NCBI GenBank assembly: GCA_028278125.1
Contig: JANQEY010000028.1
Location: 1-40,891 of the forward strand
DNA length: 40,891 nt
Direction: 5' to 3'
Source: a bacterium
GTDB taxonomy: Bacteria; Electryoneota; Electryoneia; Electryoneales; Electryoneaceae
The notes under the pieces were generated by a model that was given only the letters and a program-made list of their open reading frames with translations, ran no database searches and had not been told where the DNA came from. Shown piece by piece: positions 27,365 to 34,928 of this stretch. Positions within the stretch are counted from its first letter, which is position 1. Each line of letters begins with the position of its first letter. Both the position numbers and the translations under genes were made by a program.

Positions 27365-27652
27365 TTAAAAATCAAGACTTAAATCTCTCCATTAGGGATT
27401 ATTTTCTTCGATCAGCGATATCTTCCAGGCTCTTTTCAAAGCTTTAATTCGTTTCTCTTCAGCTAACGCTGTTTTTATATCGCCGAATACTTAATAATAG
27501 ACCAGCTTCGTGATATTATATTTACTTGTAAAGCCTTTTACTTTCTTAGTCTTATGCTCTTCAATCCTTCGAAGGAGATCATTGGTTACACCAATATATA
27601 AAGTCCCGTTTCGATCACTTGCCATGACATAGACATAGTACTGTTTAGTCAT
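27365..27652 (-). pseudogene. GIY-YIG nuclease pseudogene with two nonsense codons
   Basis: The start MTKQYYVYVMASDRNGTLYI at 27652 is a small single-domain GIY-YIG nuclease (YhbQ-like): YVY, then LYIGVT, then RRIEEHK. The frame is stopped by TAA after KLVYY, at residue 54, where relatives usually have Glu. Reading on, the frame continues VFGDIKTALAEEKRIK and RAWKISLIEENNP, then a second TAA before WRDLSLDF, where relatives again have Glu, and ends with a third TAA at 27367-27365. Both inner stops can be explained as GAA to TAA. The catalytic glutamate of the fold lies beyond the first stop, so the short product should be inactive. Inverted family A repeats flank it on both sides. Confidence 0.82.
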
Positions 27653-27683
27653 GTTTCTCTGCTCTTTAAAGAAAAACCTTAAC

Positions 27684-27716
27684 GACACTGGATCCCAAAT
27701 CAAGTTTGGGATGACA
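27684..27716 (+). repeat. Palindromic repeat family A, copy 4
   Basis: Stem ATCCCAAA (27692-27699), loop TCAAG, TTTGGGAT (27705-27712). It starts about 31 nt upstream of the GIY-YIG pseudogene start codon; the 5' flank AAAAACCTTAAC is shared with copy 1 at 6071. Confidence 0.9.
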
Positions 27717-27719
27717 GCT

Positions 27720-27773
27720 TGGGAATGTCCTAGTAGCTGTGTAGCTAGGGACGCCCATGGTCTGGGAACATGT
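27720..27773. repeat. Imperfect hairpin region between repeat A copy 4 and the next gene
   Basis: GTCCTAG ... CTAGGGAC around an AGCT-GTGT-AGCT centre forms an imperfect hairpin, flanked by GGGAA motifs on each side. It probably belongs to a further palindromic family; no gene is present. Confidence 0.4.
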
Positions 27774-29549
27774 CTATTTCAACAATATAACTTTTTGTGT
27801 CCAGTTACTATGGTAGCCCGGGAACAGCGTTTCCCGGGAACTGCGGCTATTTGTACCGATACTGATAAAGTAAATACCGGATGGAGTACTTTTACCTGGT
27901 TTCCATTCAATCCTATTGTTTCCGGAAGACAAGTAGTAAAATTCCTCGTATATGTTTCTTCCCAACAAATCGTAGATCAGTATTGCTGTTTCGCCTCTGG
28001 ATGGCGACTCAATTTCAATGGTCACGGATGAATTAAACGGATTCGGATAGGTGTTAAGAATTACCAGTTCTTGAGGTAGTTCTGACAATGATTCTTTTTC
28101 TTCAACTGGATTTTCTGGATATGAAGCAGTTGATCCATCTGGGTATAACATTGTCGCAAAAACGCCAGTTCCATATAGATCTTCAAATGCTACGAAAAAT
28201 GTGTCTTGACCTACTTCACAAGCCCTAAGCTCACTGAAATATATATCTTCACTGGTTATCAATGGACGAGATTGATCTTCCCAGAGAGTTGAACCATCGT
28301 TATTAAAGGCAATAGCATGAGGTAATGATACCCATCCATCATTAGCATCAACTCGCAAGTAAATGAGAGTTGTTCGCTCCTCATCAGCAAAAACATCGGT
28401 TTCCCAAGCTCCAAGGATTAGAGAGGGATCGAACTGAATACCTTCTTCACAAAAAAAATGTTCACCCGATTCGTCAACCTTGTACAAGGTACCATTTTCC
28501 ATATCAACGAAAGGAATTATCAGGTAATCACCAACTTTTACCAGATCATAAACACCAGCATTGTTAACAAGATCGGAACTGGAAGTGATAAACTGTCCTC
28601 TATTGCCCAATGTTGGTTCACCATCTTCATTCACATGTTGTAAACTCCATTCATCAGGTCCATTGGTTCTAAGCTGCTCAACAAACATGAATTCGCCAGG
28701 CTCCCAGGTACAGAGTGCTGGAAATTCTTCCAGCCCATCAAGGTAGTTTGGATCGAAAACACGATTGACATCAGGCCAGAGTGTTTCACCGTCAGCATTA
28801 ATACGTTGTGCAAATATCCCCACACCATGTGGTGAATTATCATTTGTATCCCATACAAAAATGGCTCCGCCTTCTCCATCAGAAACTGCCTGAACATGAT
28901 TAAAGAATCCAAATGTTCCGTAATCACATACTACTGCACCGGTCCAAAGAAGTTCCCCTTCCCAATCCAAACGAGCCGCATGAAGGCTGCTTGCATTTGG
29001 TGGATAATTATCAATCCAGTATCCCTGGATAATACCTCCTTCACCATCTGGCACAAGAACATCTCGTATATACGATTGTGATAAGAGGTATTCATTTTCA
29101 GGTGCATTAGTCAGAGCAACACTATTATGCCCGAATTCCAATTCACCATCGGGGGAAAACTTTTGCACGTATACATTTAGTCCAACATTTGGAACATATC
29201 CCAAATAGGTGACATATACTCCCCCTCCAGGTGCTGGAAGTAAATCCAGAAAATCTGCGGATGATATAAGTGTATCATATTCACTCGGTGATAATCCCGG
29301 TTCCTCCCAAAGAAAGTTACCTTCCCTGTCTATCCTTTGTACTAAACAATTCGAAGGATCCCCATTGTGAAACCAGCCGATATAAGCACCACCTGCACTG
29401 TCAGGTGCTACTTGGAAACGATGAAGAACAATATTTCCCTGTGGAATAACCTGTAATCCTTCGGGAGGCCATTCAGAAATCGCAGCAGAGGTGATCAATA
29501 AAAAAAGGATTGTCGCAAAATAAATTATTCTTTTTGAGAAGATTCTCAC
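27774..29549 (-). CDS. Secreted propeller-like protein with type IX sorting domain carrying a repeat insertion
   Basis: A signal peptide (KRIIYFATILFLLITSAAIS) is followed by about 480 residues of imperfect units such as DGEGGAIFVWDTNDN...IFAQRINADGETLW, a pattern seen in secreted beta-propeller proteins of FCB bacteria. No enzyme motif is recognised. The sorting domain runs TYPNPFNSSVTIEIES, IYDLLGRNIYEE, SGIYFISIGTN and TQKVILLK. Between the last two blocks are about 16 extra residues (SRSSRETLFPGYHSNW) encoded by a GC-rich palindrome at 27814-27849. The insertion keeps the frame. Its effect on secretion or surface attachment is unknown. The ligand and role of the protein cannot be inferred. 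Confidence 0.82.
   Translation of the reverse strand: MRIFSKRIIYFATILFLLITSAAISEWPPEGLQVIPQGNIVLHRFQVAPDSAGGAYIGWFHNGDPSNCLVQRIDREGNFLWEEPGLSPSEYDTLISSADFLDLLPAPGGGVYVTYLGYVPNVGLNVYVQKFSPDGELEFGHNSVALTNAPENEYLLSQSYIRDVLVPDGEGGIIQGYWIDNYPPNASSLHAARLDWEGELLWTGAVVCDYGTFGFFNHVQAVSDGEGGAIFVWDTNDNSPHGVGIFAQRINADGETLWPDVNRVFDPNYLDGLEEFPALCTWEPGEFMFVEQLRTNGPDEWSLQHVNEDGEPTLGNRGQFITSSSDLVNNAGVYDLVKVGDYLIIPFVDMENGTLYKVDESGEHFFCEEGIQFDPSLILGAWETDVFADEERTTLIYLRVDANDGWVSLPHAIAFNNDGSTLWEDQSRPLITSEDIYFSELRACEVGQDTFFVAFEDLYGTGVFATMLYPDGSTASYPENPVEEKESLSELPQELVILNTYPNPFNSSVTIEIESPSRGETAILIYDLLGRNIYEEFYYLSSGNNRIEWKPGKSTPSGIYFISIGTNSRSSRETLFPGYHSNWTQKVILLK
27814..27849. repeat. Palindromic element inside a coding region (family C)
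   Basis: TAGCC (27814-27818) pairs with GGCTA (27845-27849), and CCCGGG occurs at 27817-27822 and 27833-27838. The element is much more GC-rich than its surroundings and encodes the extra residues in the sorting domain of the 27774-29549 gene. Confidence 0.7.
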
Positions 29550-29689
29550 TATTTGATATTTCCCCCAGGTGGATACTATAAACTATATACCTGGGAGAAG
29601 TAATTACAATAAAATTCTCAATAATTGATAAAAACCAGTGATGGGGAAACACGGTTTGCAGTCTAAACCATTTTTGTAATCCTTAAAGA

Positions 29690-29757
29690 CACTGGATTGG
29701 TGAAGATGAACTTAACCTAGCTACACTGCGTTCCGGTTCCCTAGTCAAGCCGGGGAC
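29690..29757 (+). repeat. Degenerate or interrupted family A repeat
   Basis: AAAGACACTGGATT at the left and TAGTCAAGCCGGGGACGACA at the right match the two ends of family A, but about 30 unrelated bases separate them and the stem is lost. Confidence 0.5.
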
Positions 29758-29768
29758 GACACCGGGAT

Positions 29769-29793
29769 GGCCCGACATTCTTGTCGGGTGTCA
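29769..29793. repeat. Palindromic repeat family B, copy 2
   Basis: CCCGACA (29771-29777) pairs with TGTCGGG (29782-29788) around TTCT, preceded by ATGG and followed by TGTCAT. Confidence 0.7.
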
Positions 29794-29899
29794 TAAGGCT
29801 ATCAAATCACTTTATCTTTGCAATAACTCAATGGATTAATTATAATATCAAGTTATTATGAGATACTGAAAACGAAGGTAATTTAAATGACCTGGCGAG

Positions 29900-29946
29900 T
29901 GGCCCGACACTTGTCCGCCTTTTGGCGTGATCATTGTCGGGTGTCA
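29900..29946. repeat. Palindromic repeat family B, copy 3, with inner hairpin
   Basis: The same arms as copy 2, CCCGACA (29903-29909) and TGTCGGG (29935-29941), but separated by 25 nt that contain a CGCC-TTTT-GGCG hairpin. This looks like one palindrome inserted into another. Confidence 0.65.
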
Positions 29947-30011
29947 TTCATTGTGAGTGATATTTATGATCAGTCTTAAATGATTAAATCATAAAACCTT
30001 TAAAAACAAAC

Positions 30012-30044
30012 GACACTGGATCCCAAATCAAGTTTGGGATGACA
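30012..30044 (+). repeat. Palindromic repeat family A, copy 5
   Basis: Stem ATCCCAAA (30020-30027), loop TCAAG, TTTGGGAT (30033-30040), 73 nt upstream of smpB. Confidence 0.9.
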
Positions 30045-30116
30045 CCTGAGACAATTTGGCGTTAATCAATAATCAATGATTCCGAAAACGGATCATATCA
30101 AATTTAAGAGTAACAT

Positions 30117-30581
30117 ATGCCCCTCGGTTCACCGGAGATAAAAAACCGTAAAGCCTGGCACGATTATACAATCGTTGAGAAGATTGAAGCAGGGCTGGTT
30201 TTATACGGGACAGAGATCAAATCTGTTCGCGAGGGGAGAGTCTCGCTCCGGGATGCTCATGTGGAATTTGAAAAAAACCAGGCATTTCTGATAGGAATGT
30301 CTATTTCCCAGTATGAAAACCGAGGATATGCTGACCACCACCCTTTCCGCCCAAGGAAACTCCTCCTGCATCGCAAAGAGATCAAACGTCTTTCACGGAA
30401 AGTACTGGAAAAAGGTTTTACAGTTATCCCGCTGAGGTTGTATTTTAACGACAGAGGGTACGCAAAGGTTGAGATTGCCCTGGCACGTGGACGCAGGGAG
30501 TATGATAAACGCGGGGCAATCGCCGAAAGAGACGCCAAGAGGCAACTTGACAGGACAATGAAGGAGTATAAAAACCGTTGA
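30117..30581 (+). CDS. smpB: SsrA-binding protein SmpB
   Basis: A 154-residue protein that binds tmRNA and delivers it to stalled ribosomes for trans-translation. Family blocks are clear: KNRKAWHDYTIVEKIEAGLV, LYGTEIKSVREGRVSLRDAH, HHPFRPRKLLLHRKEI, then IPLRLYFNDRGYAKVEIALA and the basic tail RGRREYDKRGAIAERDAKRQ. It is the first gene of a tight plus-strand cluster; its TGA stop overlaps the next gene's TTG start by 4 nt. No ssrA gene is visible in this window. Confidence 0.97.
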   Translation: MPLGSPEIKNRKAWHDYTIVEKIEAGLVLYGTEIKSVREGRVSLRDAHVEFEKNQAFLIGMSISQYENRGYADHHPFRPRKLLLHRKEIKRLSRKVLEKGFTVIPLRLYFNDRGYAKVEIALARGRREYDKRGAIAERDAKRQLDRTMKEYKNR

Positions 30582-31621
30582 GCGAAATGGTAAATAATAC
30601 CGGTATTGAAAAGGGTGACGGGCATGTCAATATGAAAGAGATCCGTAAACTGATGTCGAAAGACATGCAGGCCTTCTACCGTCACTACAAAAACGGTTTT
30701 AAATCCGGTGTATTTATCATCGACCAGGTTGCGGCATATATCCTCAAGACTCGTGGCAAGGGATTGAGACCACTTCTCACCCTACTCTGTGCAAGGGCCT
30801 GTGGCGCTGAAGGGACGCTTCCGGAAAAGACACTCACAGCAGCGTTGATAGTTGAAATGCTGCATACAGCGTCTCTGATACACGATGATGTCGTTGACAA
30901 GGCTGATGAACGTCGGGGAATGCCTACCCTGAACGTTGTATTTAACAACAAAGTCGCCGTTTTATTCGGAGATTTTATGTTGTCACGTTCGCTGGCTGGA
31001 ATGTTTGCCCAGCGACGATTTGAAGTACTTGACCTGTTCAGTGATTGCGCATCTCGATTGGCACGGGGTGAACTTGTAGAAGCGATCGAAGCAAGGAAGC
31101 TGGAACTGGATAAACCAAAATATTTCTCGATGGTATCAGATAAAACGGCTTCCCTCATCAGTGCTTCCTGCCAGATGGCGGCATTATCTCTTGATAGAGA
31201 CCAGTACCGTGAACCGTTAAAAAAATATGGTGAACTTCTTGGTATTGCCTTCCAGATCAGGGACGATCTGCTCGACCTGGGAGATGGCGGTCCGAAAATC
31301 GGCAAACCCCTTGGCCTGGATATGAGCCAGGCGAAACTGACACTGCCGATCATTCATACCCTGGAACAGCTTGAACCCGGTGAACGAAAACGGGTGATCT
31401 CTAAACTGAGAAAAGCGAAAAAAGCCGGCAAAAAAGGCCGAACAGTTGACCTGAAAGATGTGCTGGAAAAAGTCAGGGAGAAGGGTGGAATAGAATATTC
31501 CCGGCGTATTGCCCGTGATTATGCAATTAAGGCTGGAGAGGCATTAAACGGGATGCCTTCAAGTATTTATTTGGATCATTTGAGGAATTTTGCCCTCTAC
31601 GCAGCGGAGCGTAATAAATGA
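30578..31621 (+). CDS. Polyprenyl diphosphate synthase (trans-isoprenyl synthase)
   Basis: A 347-residue class I prenyltransferase that condenses isopentenyl diphosphate with an allylic primer to make a long isoprenoid chain, as for quinones. The first aspartate-rich motif is in SLIHDDVVDKADERRG and the second in QIRDDLLDLGDGG, followed by GKPLGLDMSQAKLTLPII. The start is TTG at 30578, in a 4-nt TTGA overlap with the smpB stop, with GGAG about 11 nt upstream; ATG 30587 is an alternative. Product chain length (hepta-, octa- or other prenyl) cannot be decided from the sequence. It ends in an ATGA overlap with the apbE-like gene. Confidence 0.92.
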   Translation: MSEMVNNTGIEKGDGHVNMKEIRKLMSKDMQAFYRHYKNGFKSGVFIIDQVAAYILKTRGKGLRPLLTLLCARACGAEGTLPEKTLTAALIVEMLHTASLIHDDVVDKADERRGMPTLNVVFNNKVAVLFGDFMLSRSLAGMFAQRRFEVLDLFSDCASRLARGELVEAIEARKLELDKPKYFSMVSDKTASLISASCQMAALSLDRDQYREPLKKYGELLGIAFQIRDDLLDLGDGGPKIGKPLGLDMSQAKLTLPIIHTLEQLEPGERKRVISKLRKAKKAGKKGRTVDLKDVLEKVREKGGIEYSRRIARDYAIKAGEALNGMPSSIYLDHLRNFALYAAERNK

Positions 31622-32628
31622 AAAAGATATTGTCGATTGTCAGCTTTTTAGTTTTGATAGTTTTATTCGGAGGGTGTGTTCGTCTGCCGGTAACTGAAAC
31701 GCGTCCCCTGCTTGGCACCCAGGTAAGCATAACTATTCACGCGAAAACAAAAAAACTGCCGATGAGGTTAATTTACCAGGCACTTGATTCAGCATTTGTG
31801 GAGATTCAACGGGTGCAATCCCTGGCTGACTGGGATCAGTTAAGCAAATTGAATGGATACGCCGGGTATGATGATTATTACGCGACAGAAGAATTAATCG
31901 ATCTGATCAACCTGGCTTATGATGTATCTGAAGAGACGGGTGGTGCGTACCGTCCGGATATAGGTCCACTGATAGATCTTTGGGGATTCAGGTATGCCGA
32001 TCAACGCTTGCCTGAAAACTGGGAAGTTGACAGTGTGCTGGCATTGGTCGATTCCACGGTTTTTTCCGAATTGGATAGTGGAATGGCACGCCTCGATCCC
32101 ATAGGAGCTTCGATTGATTTAGGTGGTTTGGCGAAGGGTTACGCTGTGGACAAAGCGGTCTGGGCACTTCAGTCCGTTGGTGTTTCAGCTGGAATTGTTG
32201 AAGCAGGTGGTGACTTAAGGTGTTTCGGAAAAAAACCGGGCAGGAAAAAATGGCGGATAGCGGTACGTGATCCAAGAAACCTGGAAGAGTTTTATACATA
32301 TATCTTGATTGACAGCGGTGCAGTTGCAACTTCAGGTGATTATGAGAACTATTTTGAAGTTAATGGTGGCAGATATCACCATCTGCTCGATCCTTCTACG
32401 GGATATCCATCGAGAAGATCAGTGTCCTGTACCGTAATCGCTCCAACCTGTACCAGGGCGGACGGTTACTCTACCGCGTTTTTTGTTGCCGGTCCTAATA
32501 GCGCGCTTCAACTCGCAAGAACTCACAAGGTTGAAACACTTGTATTATTCGAGGAATACGAGGACATATCGGCTAAGGCGACAAACGGTTTTCTTGCAGT
32601 TGAAGATCCTGGCGCGAGGAAAAGGTAG
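31618..32628 (+). CDS. apbE: FAD:protein FMN transferase, ApbE family lipoprotein
   Basis: Transfers FMN from FAD to a threonine or serine of exported flavoproteins. The N-terminus (MKKILSIVSFLVLIVLFGGC) is a lipoprotein-type signal with Cys20 as likely lipidation site. Family motifs: ETRPLLGTQVSITI, DPIGASIDLGGLAKGYAVDK, EAGGDLRCFG, VATSGDYENYF and HHLLDPSTGYP, then TRADGYSTAFF. All expected blocks are present at 336 residues. It overlaps the previous gene by ATGA. No flavinylated NqrC or RnfG partner lies in the window, so the target protein is unknown. Confidence 0.93.
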   Translation: MKKILSIVSFLVLIVLFGGCVRLPVTETRPLLGTQVSITIHAKTKKLPMRLIYQALDSAFVEIQRVQSLADWDQLSKLNGYAGYDDYYATEELIDLINLAYDVSEETGGAYRPDIGPLIDLWGFRYADQRLPENWEVDSVLALVDSTVFSELDSGMARLDPIGASIDLGGLAKGYAVDKAVWALQSVGVSAGIVEAGGDLRCFGKKPGRKKWRIAVRDPRNLEEFYTYILIDSGAVATSGDYENYFEVNGGRYHHLLDPSTGYPSRRSVSCTVIAPTCTRADGYSTAFFVAGPNSALQLARTHKVETLVLFEEYEDISAKATNGFLAVEDPGARKR

Positions 32629-32633
32629 ACAAG

Positions 32634-33626
32634 GTGAATATTGCCGTAATTCGCTTTAGCTCTCTCGGCGACATAGTACTTACTTCTCCCGCGGTCAGGC
32701 TATTGGCAGCAAAATTTCCCAGCGCCTCAATAACGTATATTACAACACCTTATTATTCTGAGCTGGCGCGTTTAATTGCGGGTGTGTCTCAAGTCGAATC
32801 AATAAAGAAACATCCGGAAAGTTTTAAAAATAAACTGGAGCAGTTAAAAAACCGGAAATGGGACCTGGTTGCTGATCTACAGGGATCATACCGTAGCGGT
32901 GTTGTCCGGAGGAAATTGAATCCCGGGAAATATGTTACCGATGCACCTCCCCGTTTCCGACGCAGCATTTTGATATTGTTCAAAAAGAGACTTGGTGAAT
33001 TTTATGATGTTCCTACAAGACAGATAAATTGTCTCAAAGATTGGGGGGTGGAGGACGATGGTCGAGGATTGGAATTATTACAGAACGACGACTTGAAATC
33101 CGAAGTTGAAAATAAATGGCCGGTATTATTGAAGAATCCATTTGTTCTTATTCCCGGAGCAAAACATGAGACTAAAAAATGGCCTGGGGAGAACTGGAAT
33201 AGGTTGTTCGGGACATTGGTTAAAAAGGCACCCGTTGTTATACTCGGTTCAGAAGCTGAGATGCCCGCAGAGTTAAAAGAGTTTGGTAAAGATAATGGAC
33301 TTTTTGACCTGACTGGAAAAACAAGCATCCCAGAGATGCTTGAAATATTAAGGATGTCCCGGTGTGTTGTCAGTGGCGACACAGGACCAATGCACCTGGC
33401 GGTTGCGGCAAAAAGACCATTGGTAGCTTTTTTTGGACCGACAGTTAGAGAATTTGGATTTTATCCATTCAGGTCTGATTCTGCCATGATTATTGAACGA
33501 AATTTATGGTGCAGGCCATGTTCGGCACATGGTAGAGAAAAATGTCCTCTAGGTCATTTTAAATGTTTGAAACAGATATCCGCGGAAGAGGTTGCTGAGG
33601 CAGTGATGTCCTTTGCGGAAAACTAA
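32634..33626 (+). CDS. Glycosyltransferase family 9 (heptosyltransferase-like)
   Basis: A 330-residue GT-B enzyme of lipopolysaccharide core synthesis. The N-terminal block IAVIRFSSLGDIVLTSPAVR contains the catalytic-type Asp13. VADLQGSYRSGVVRR, PGAKHETKKWPGENW and SGDTGPMHLAVAAKRPLVAFF are typical ADP-heptose:LPS heptosyltransferase motifs. The C-terminus has a four-cysteine patch (WCRPC...KCPLG..KCL), also common in the family. The start is GTG at 32634, 5 nt after the apbE stop. Its position next to waaA supports inner-core assembly. Which sugar it adds is not determined. Confidence 0.92.
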   Translation: MNIAVIRFSSLGDIVLTSPAVRLLAAKFPSASITYITTPYYSELARLIAGVSQVESIKKHPESFKNKLEQLKNRKWDLVADLQGSYRSGVVRRKLNPGKYVTDAPPRFRRSILILFKKRLGEFYDVPTRQINCLKDWGVEDDGRGLELLQNDDLKSEVENKWPVLLKNPFVLIPGAKHETKKWPGENWNRLFGTLVKKAPVVILGSEAEMPAELKEFGKDNGLFDLTGKTSIPEMLEILRMSRCVVSGDTGPMHLAVAAKRPLVAFFGPTVREFGFYPFRSDSAMIIERNLWCRPCSAHGREKCPLGHFKCLKQISAEEVAEAVMSFAEN

Positions 33627-33642
33627 ACACAATATGTAGAAA

Positions 33643-34926
33643 ATGTTCTGGCGTATCATTTATAACTTAATTGCAGTTCCTCTAATGGGCTTTGGGCTGG
33701 TTGCTGCGGCGCTTTTTTCAGCAAAAGTGAGGCAGGCTGTCAAAGGGCGGCTTCATGAGGGTAAAAACCTCCGACGAATCAGGGCAAAATGCGATGATAG
33801 TCTTTCCAGGATCCTGGTACATTGTTCATCTGCCGGTGAGCTTGAAAGCGCGATACCACTGATTGAAGAGTTGAAAAATAAAACGAATTTCCAGGTACTT
33901 TTAAGCTATTATTCTCCATCGGCGATAAGACGTGCTGAAAGAGTTGAAAATATAGTAGAACACTTTTATCTGCCATTTGATTCTCCCCGCAGAGTGTCGC
34001 GGTTATTGTCAGTGCTAGAACCTTCGCTGGTTGTTTTTGTTAAACATGATATCTGGCCTAACTTTGTCTGGACTGCAAAAGATAGAGAAATTCCGGTGAT
34101 CCTGGTAAATGGGAATTTCCGTCCCGATTCCGCAAGGTTAAAACCGGTGATCAGATGTTTTAACCGTACTGTACTTGGTTCATTGCATAGTGTATATGCA
34201 GTTGCTGAGGATGACGCGAACCGGTTTAAAAAAGTTGGTGGCGAACATTTAAAGGTAGAGTTTCCCGGCGACACAAGATATGACCGTGTTAAACAGAGAG
34301 CTTTGAAGAGCAAAGCAGACCAGGGTGAACTGGGAGATATACTGGAAAACAAACCGGTTGCCGTCGCGGGGAGTACCTGGCCGGAGGATGAAAAATTAAT
34401 TATTGAAGCCTGGAAAGAGGTAAATCGTCAGATTGATGATGCGATTCTTGTCTTGGTTCCACACGAACCCACCAGTGAACACTTGAACCATCTGTTGAAG
34501 AGATGTAACGAGGCCGAACTGAATGCAGAACTTCTAACTGATCTCCGACCAAAAGAGGAAATGCCGAACATCATTATCGTAAATAAAATCGGGATACTCG
34601 CGGGTTTATATGGACTTGGAAAAATTGCCTATGTTGGTGGTGCTTTTGGGAAAGGTGTGCATTCGGTAATCGAACCTGCCGTTTTCGGTGTCCCTGTTTT
34701 ATTTGGTCCCAGGTACCTGATGAGCCATGAAGCACGTGACCTTTTAAACATCAAGGCAGCAAACAGTATAGTTAAAGCAGCAGATATTGAAACCGCATTT
34801 ATTGATGCTCTTTCCAACGGCGAAGTAAGTATCAACAAGGGCAAATTGGCGACCGAATTTGTTAACAACAGGACAGGTGTTTCTGAGTTTATAGCAAAAC
34901 GGCTAACGGAGTTGACGGGAGTTTAG
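33643..34926 (+). CDS. waaA: 3-deoxy-D-manno-octulosonic acid (Kdo) transferase
   Basis: Attaches Kdo from CMP-Kdo to lipid A precursor at the inner membrane. A membrane anchor (IIYNLIAVPLMGFGLVAAAL) precedes the catalytic glutamate region HCSSAGELESAIPLI (Glu66). Then come LLSYYSPSAIRRAE, YLPFDSPRRV, FVKHDIWPNFVW, LVNGNFRPDS and EFPGDTRYDRV, and in the C-terminal half AYVGGAFGKGVHSVIEPAVF. Length (427) fits the family. It sits 16 nt after the GT9 gene and 2 nt before the ECF ATPase gene. One Kdo transferase does not tell whether one or two Kdo residues are added. Confidence 0.95.
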   Translation: MFWRIIYNLIAVPLMGFGLVAAALFSAKVRQAVKGRLHEGKNLRRIRAKCDDSLSRILVHCSSAGELESAIPLIEELKNKTNFQVLLSYYSPSAIRRAERVENIVEHFYLPFDSPRRVSRLLSVLEPSLVVFVKHDIWPNFVWTAKDREIPVILVNGNFRPDSARLKPVIRCFNRTVLGSLHSVYAVAEDDANRFKKVGGEHLKVEFPGDTRYDRVKQRALKSKADQGELGDILENKPVAVAGSTWPEDEKLIIEAWKEVNRQIDDAILVLVPHEPTSEHLNHLLKRCNEAELNAELLTDLRPKEEMPNIIIVNKIGILAGLYGLGKIAYVGGAFGKGVHSVIEPAVFGVPVLFGPRYLMSHEARDLLNIKAANSIVKAADIETAFIDALSNGEVSINKGKLATEFVNNRTGVSEFIAKRLTELTGV

Positions 34927-34928
34927 CC

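Larger units (their letters stand above)
29550..30116. other. 567-nt repeat-bearing gap upstream of smpB
   Basis: No gene is seen. It holds a degenerate family A copy (29690-29757), two family B copies (29769-29793 and 29900-29946) and an intact family A copy (30012-30044). AAGAG lies 6 nt before the smpB ATG at 30117. Confidence 0.6.

Noticed and set aside
27099..27368. Plus-strand frame of 89 codons after the aldehyde dehydrogenase
   Set aside because: It runs across several palindromic repeats and has no protein-like composition.
27653..27703. Upstream extension of the GIY-YIG frame
   Set aside because: It also begins in a family A repeat; MTKQYYVYV is the natural start of this family.
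30685..31353. Long minus-strand frame opposite the polyprenyl synthase gene
   Set aside because: Antisense shadow; low-complexity serine/arginine content and no family match.
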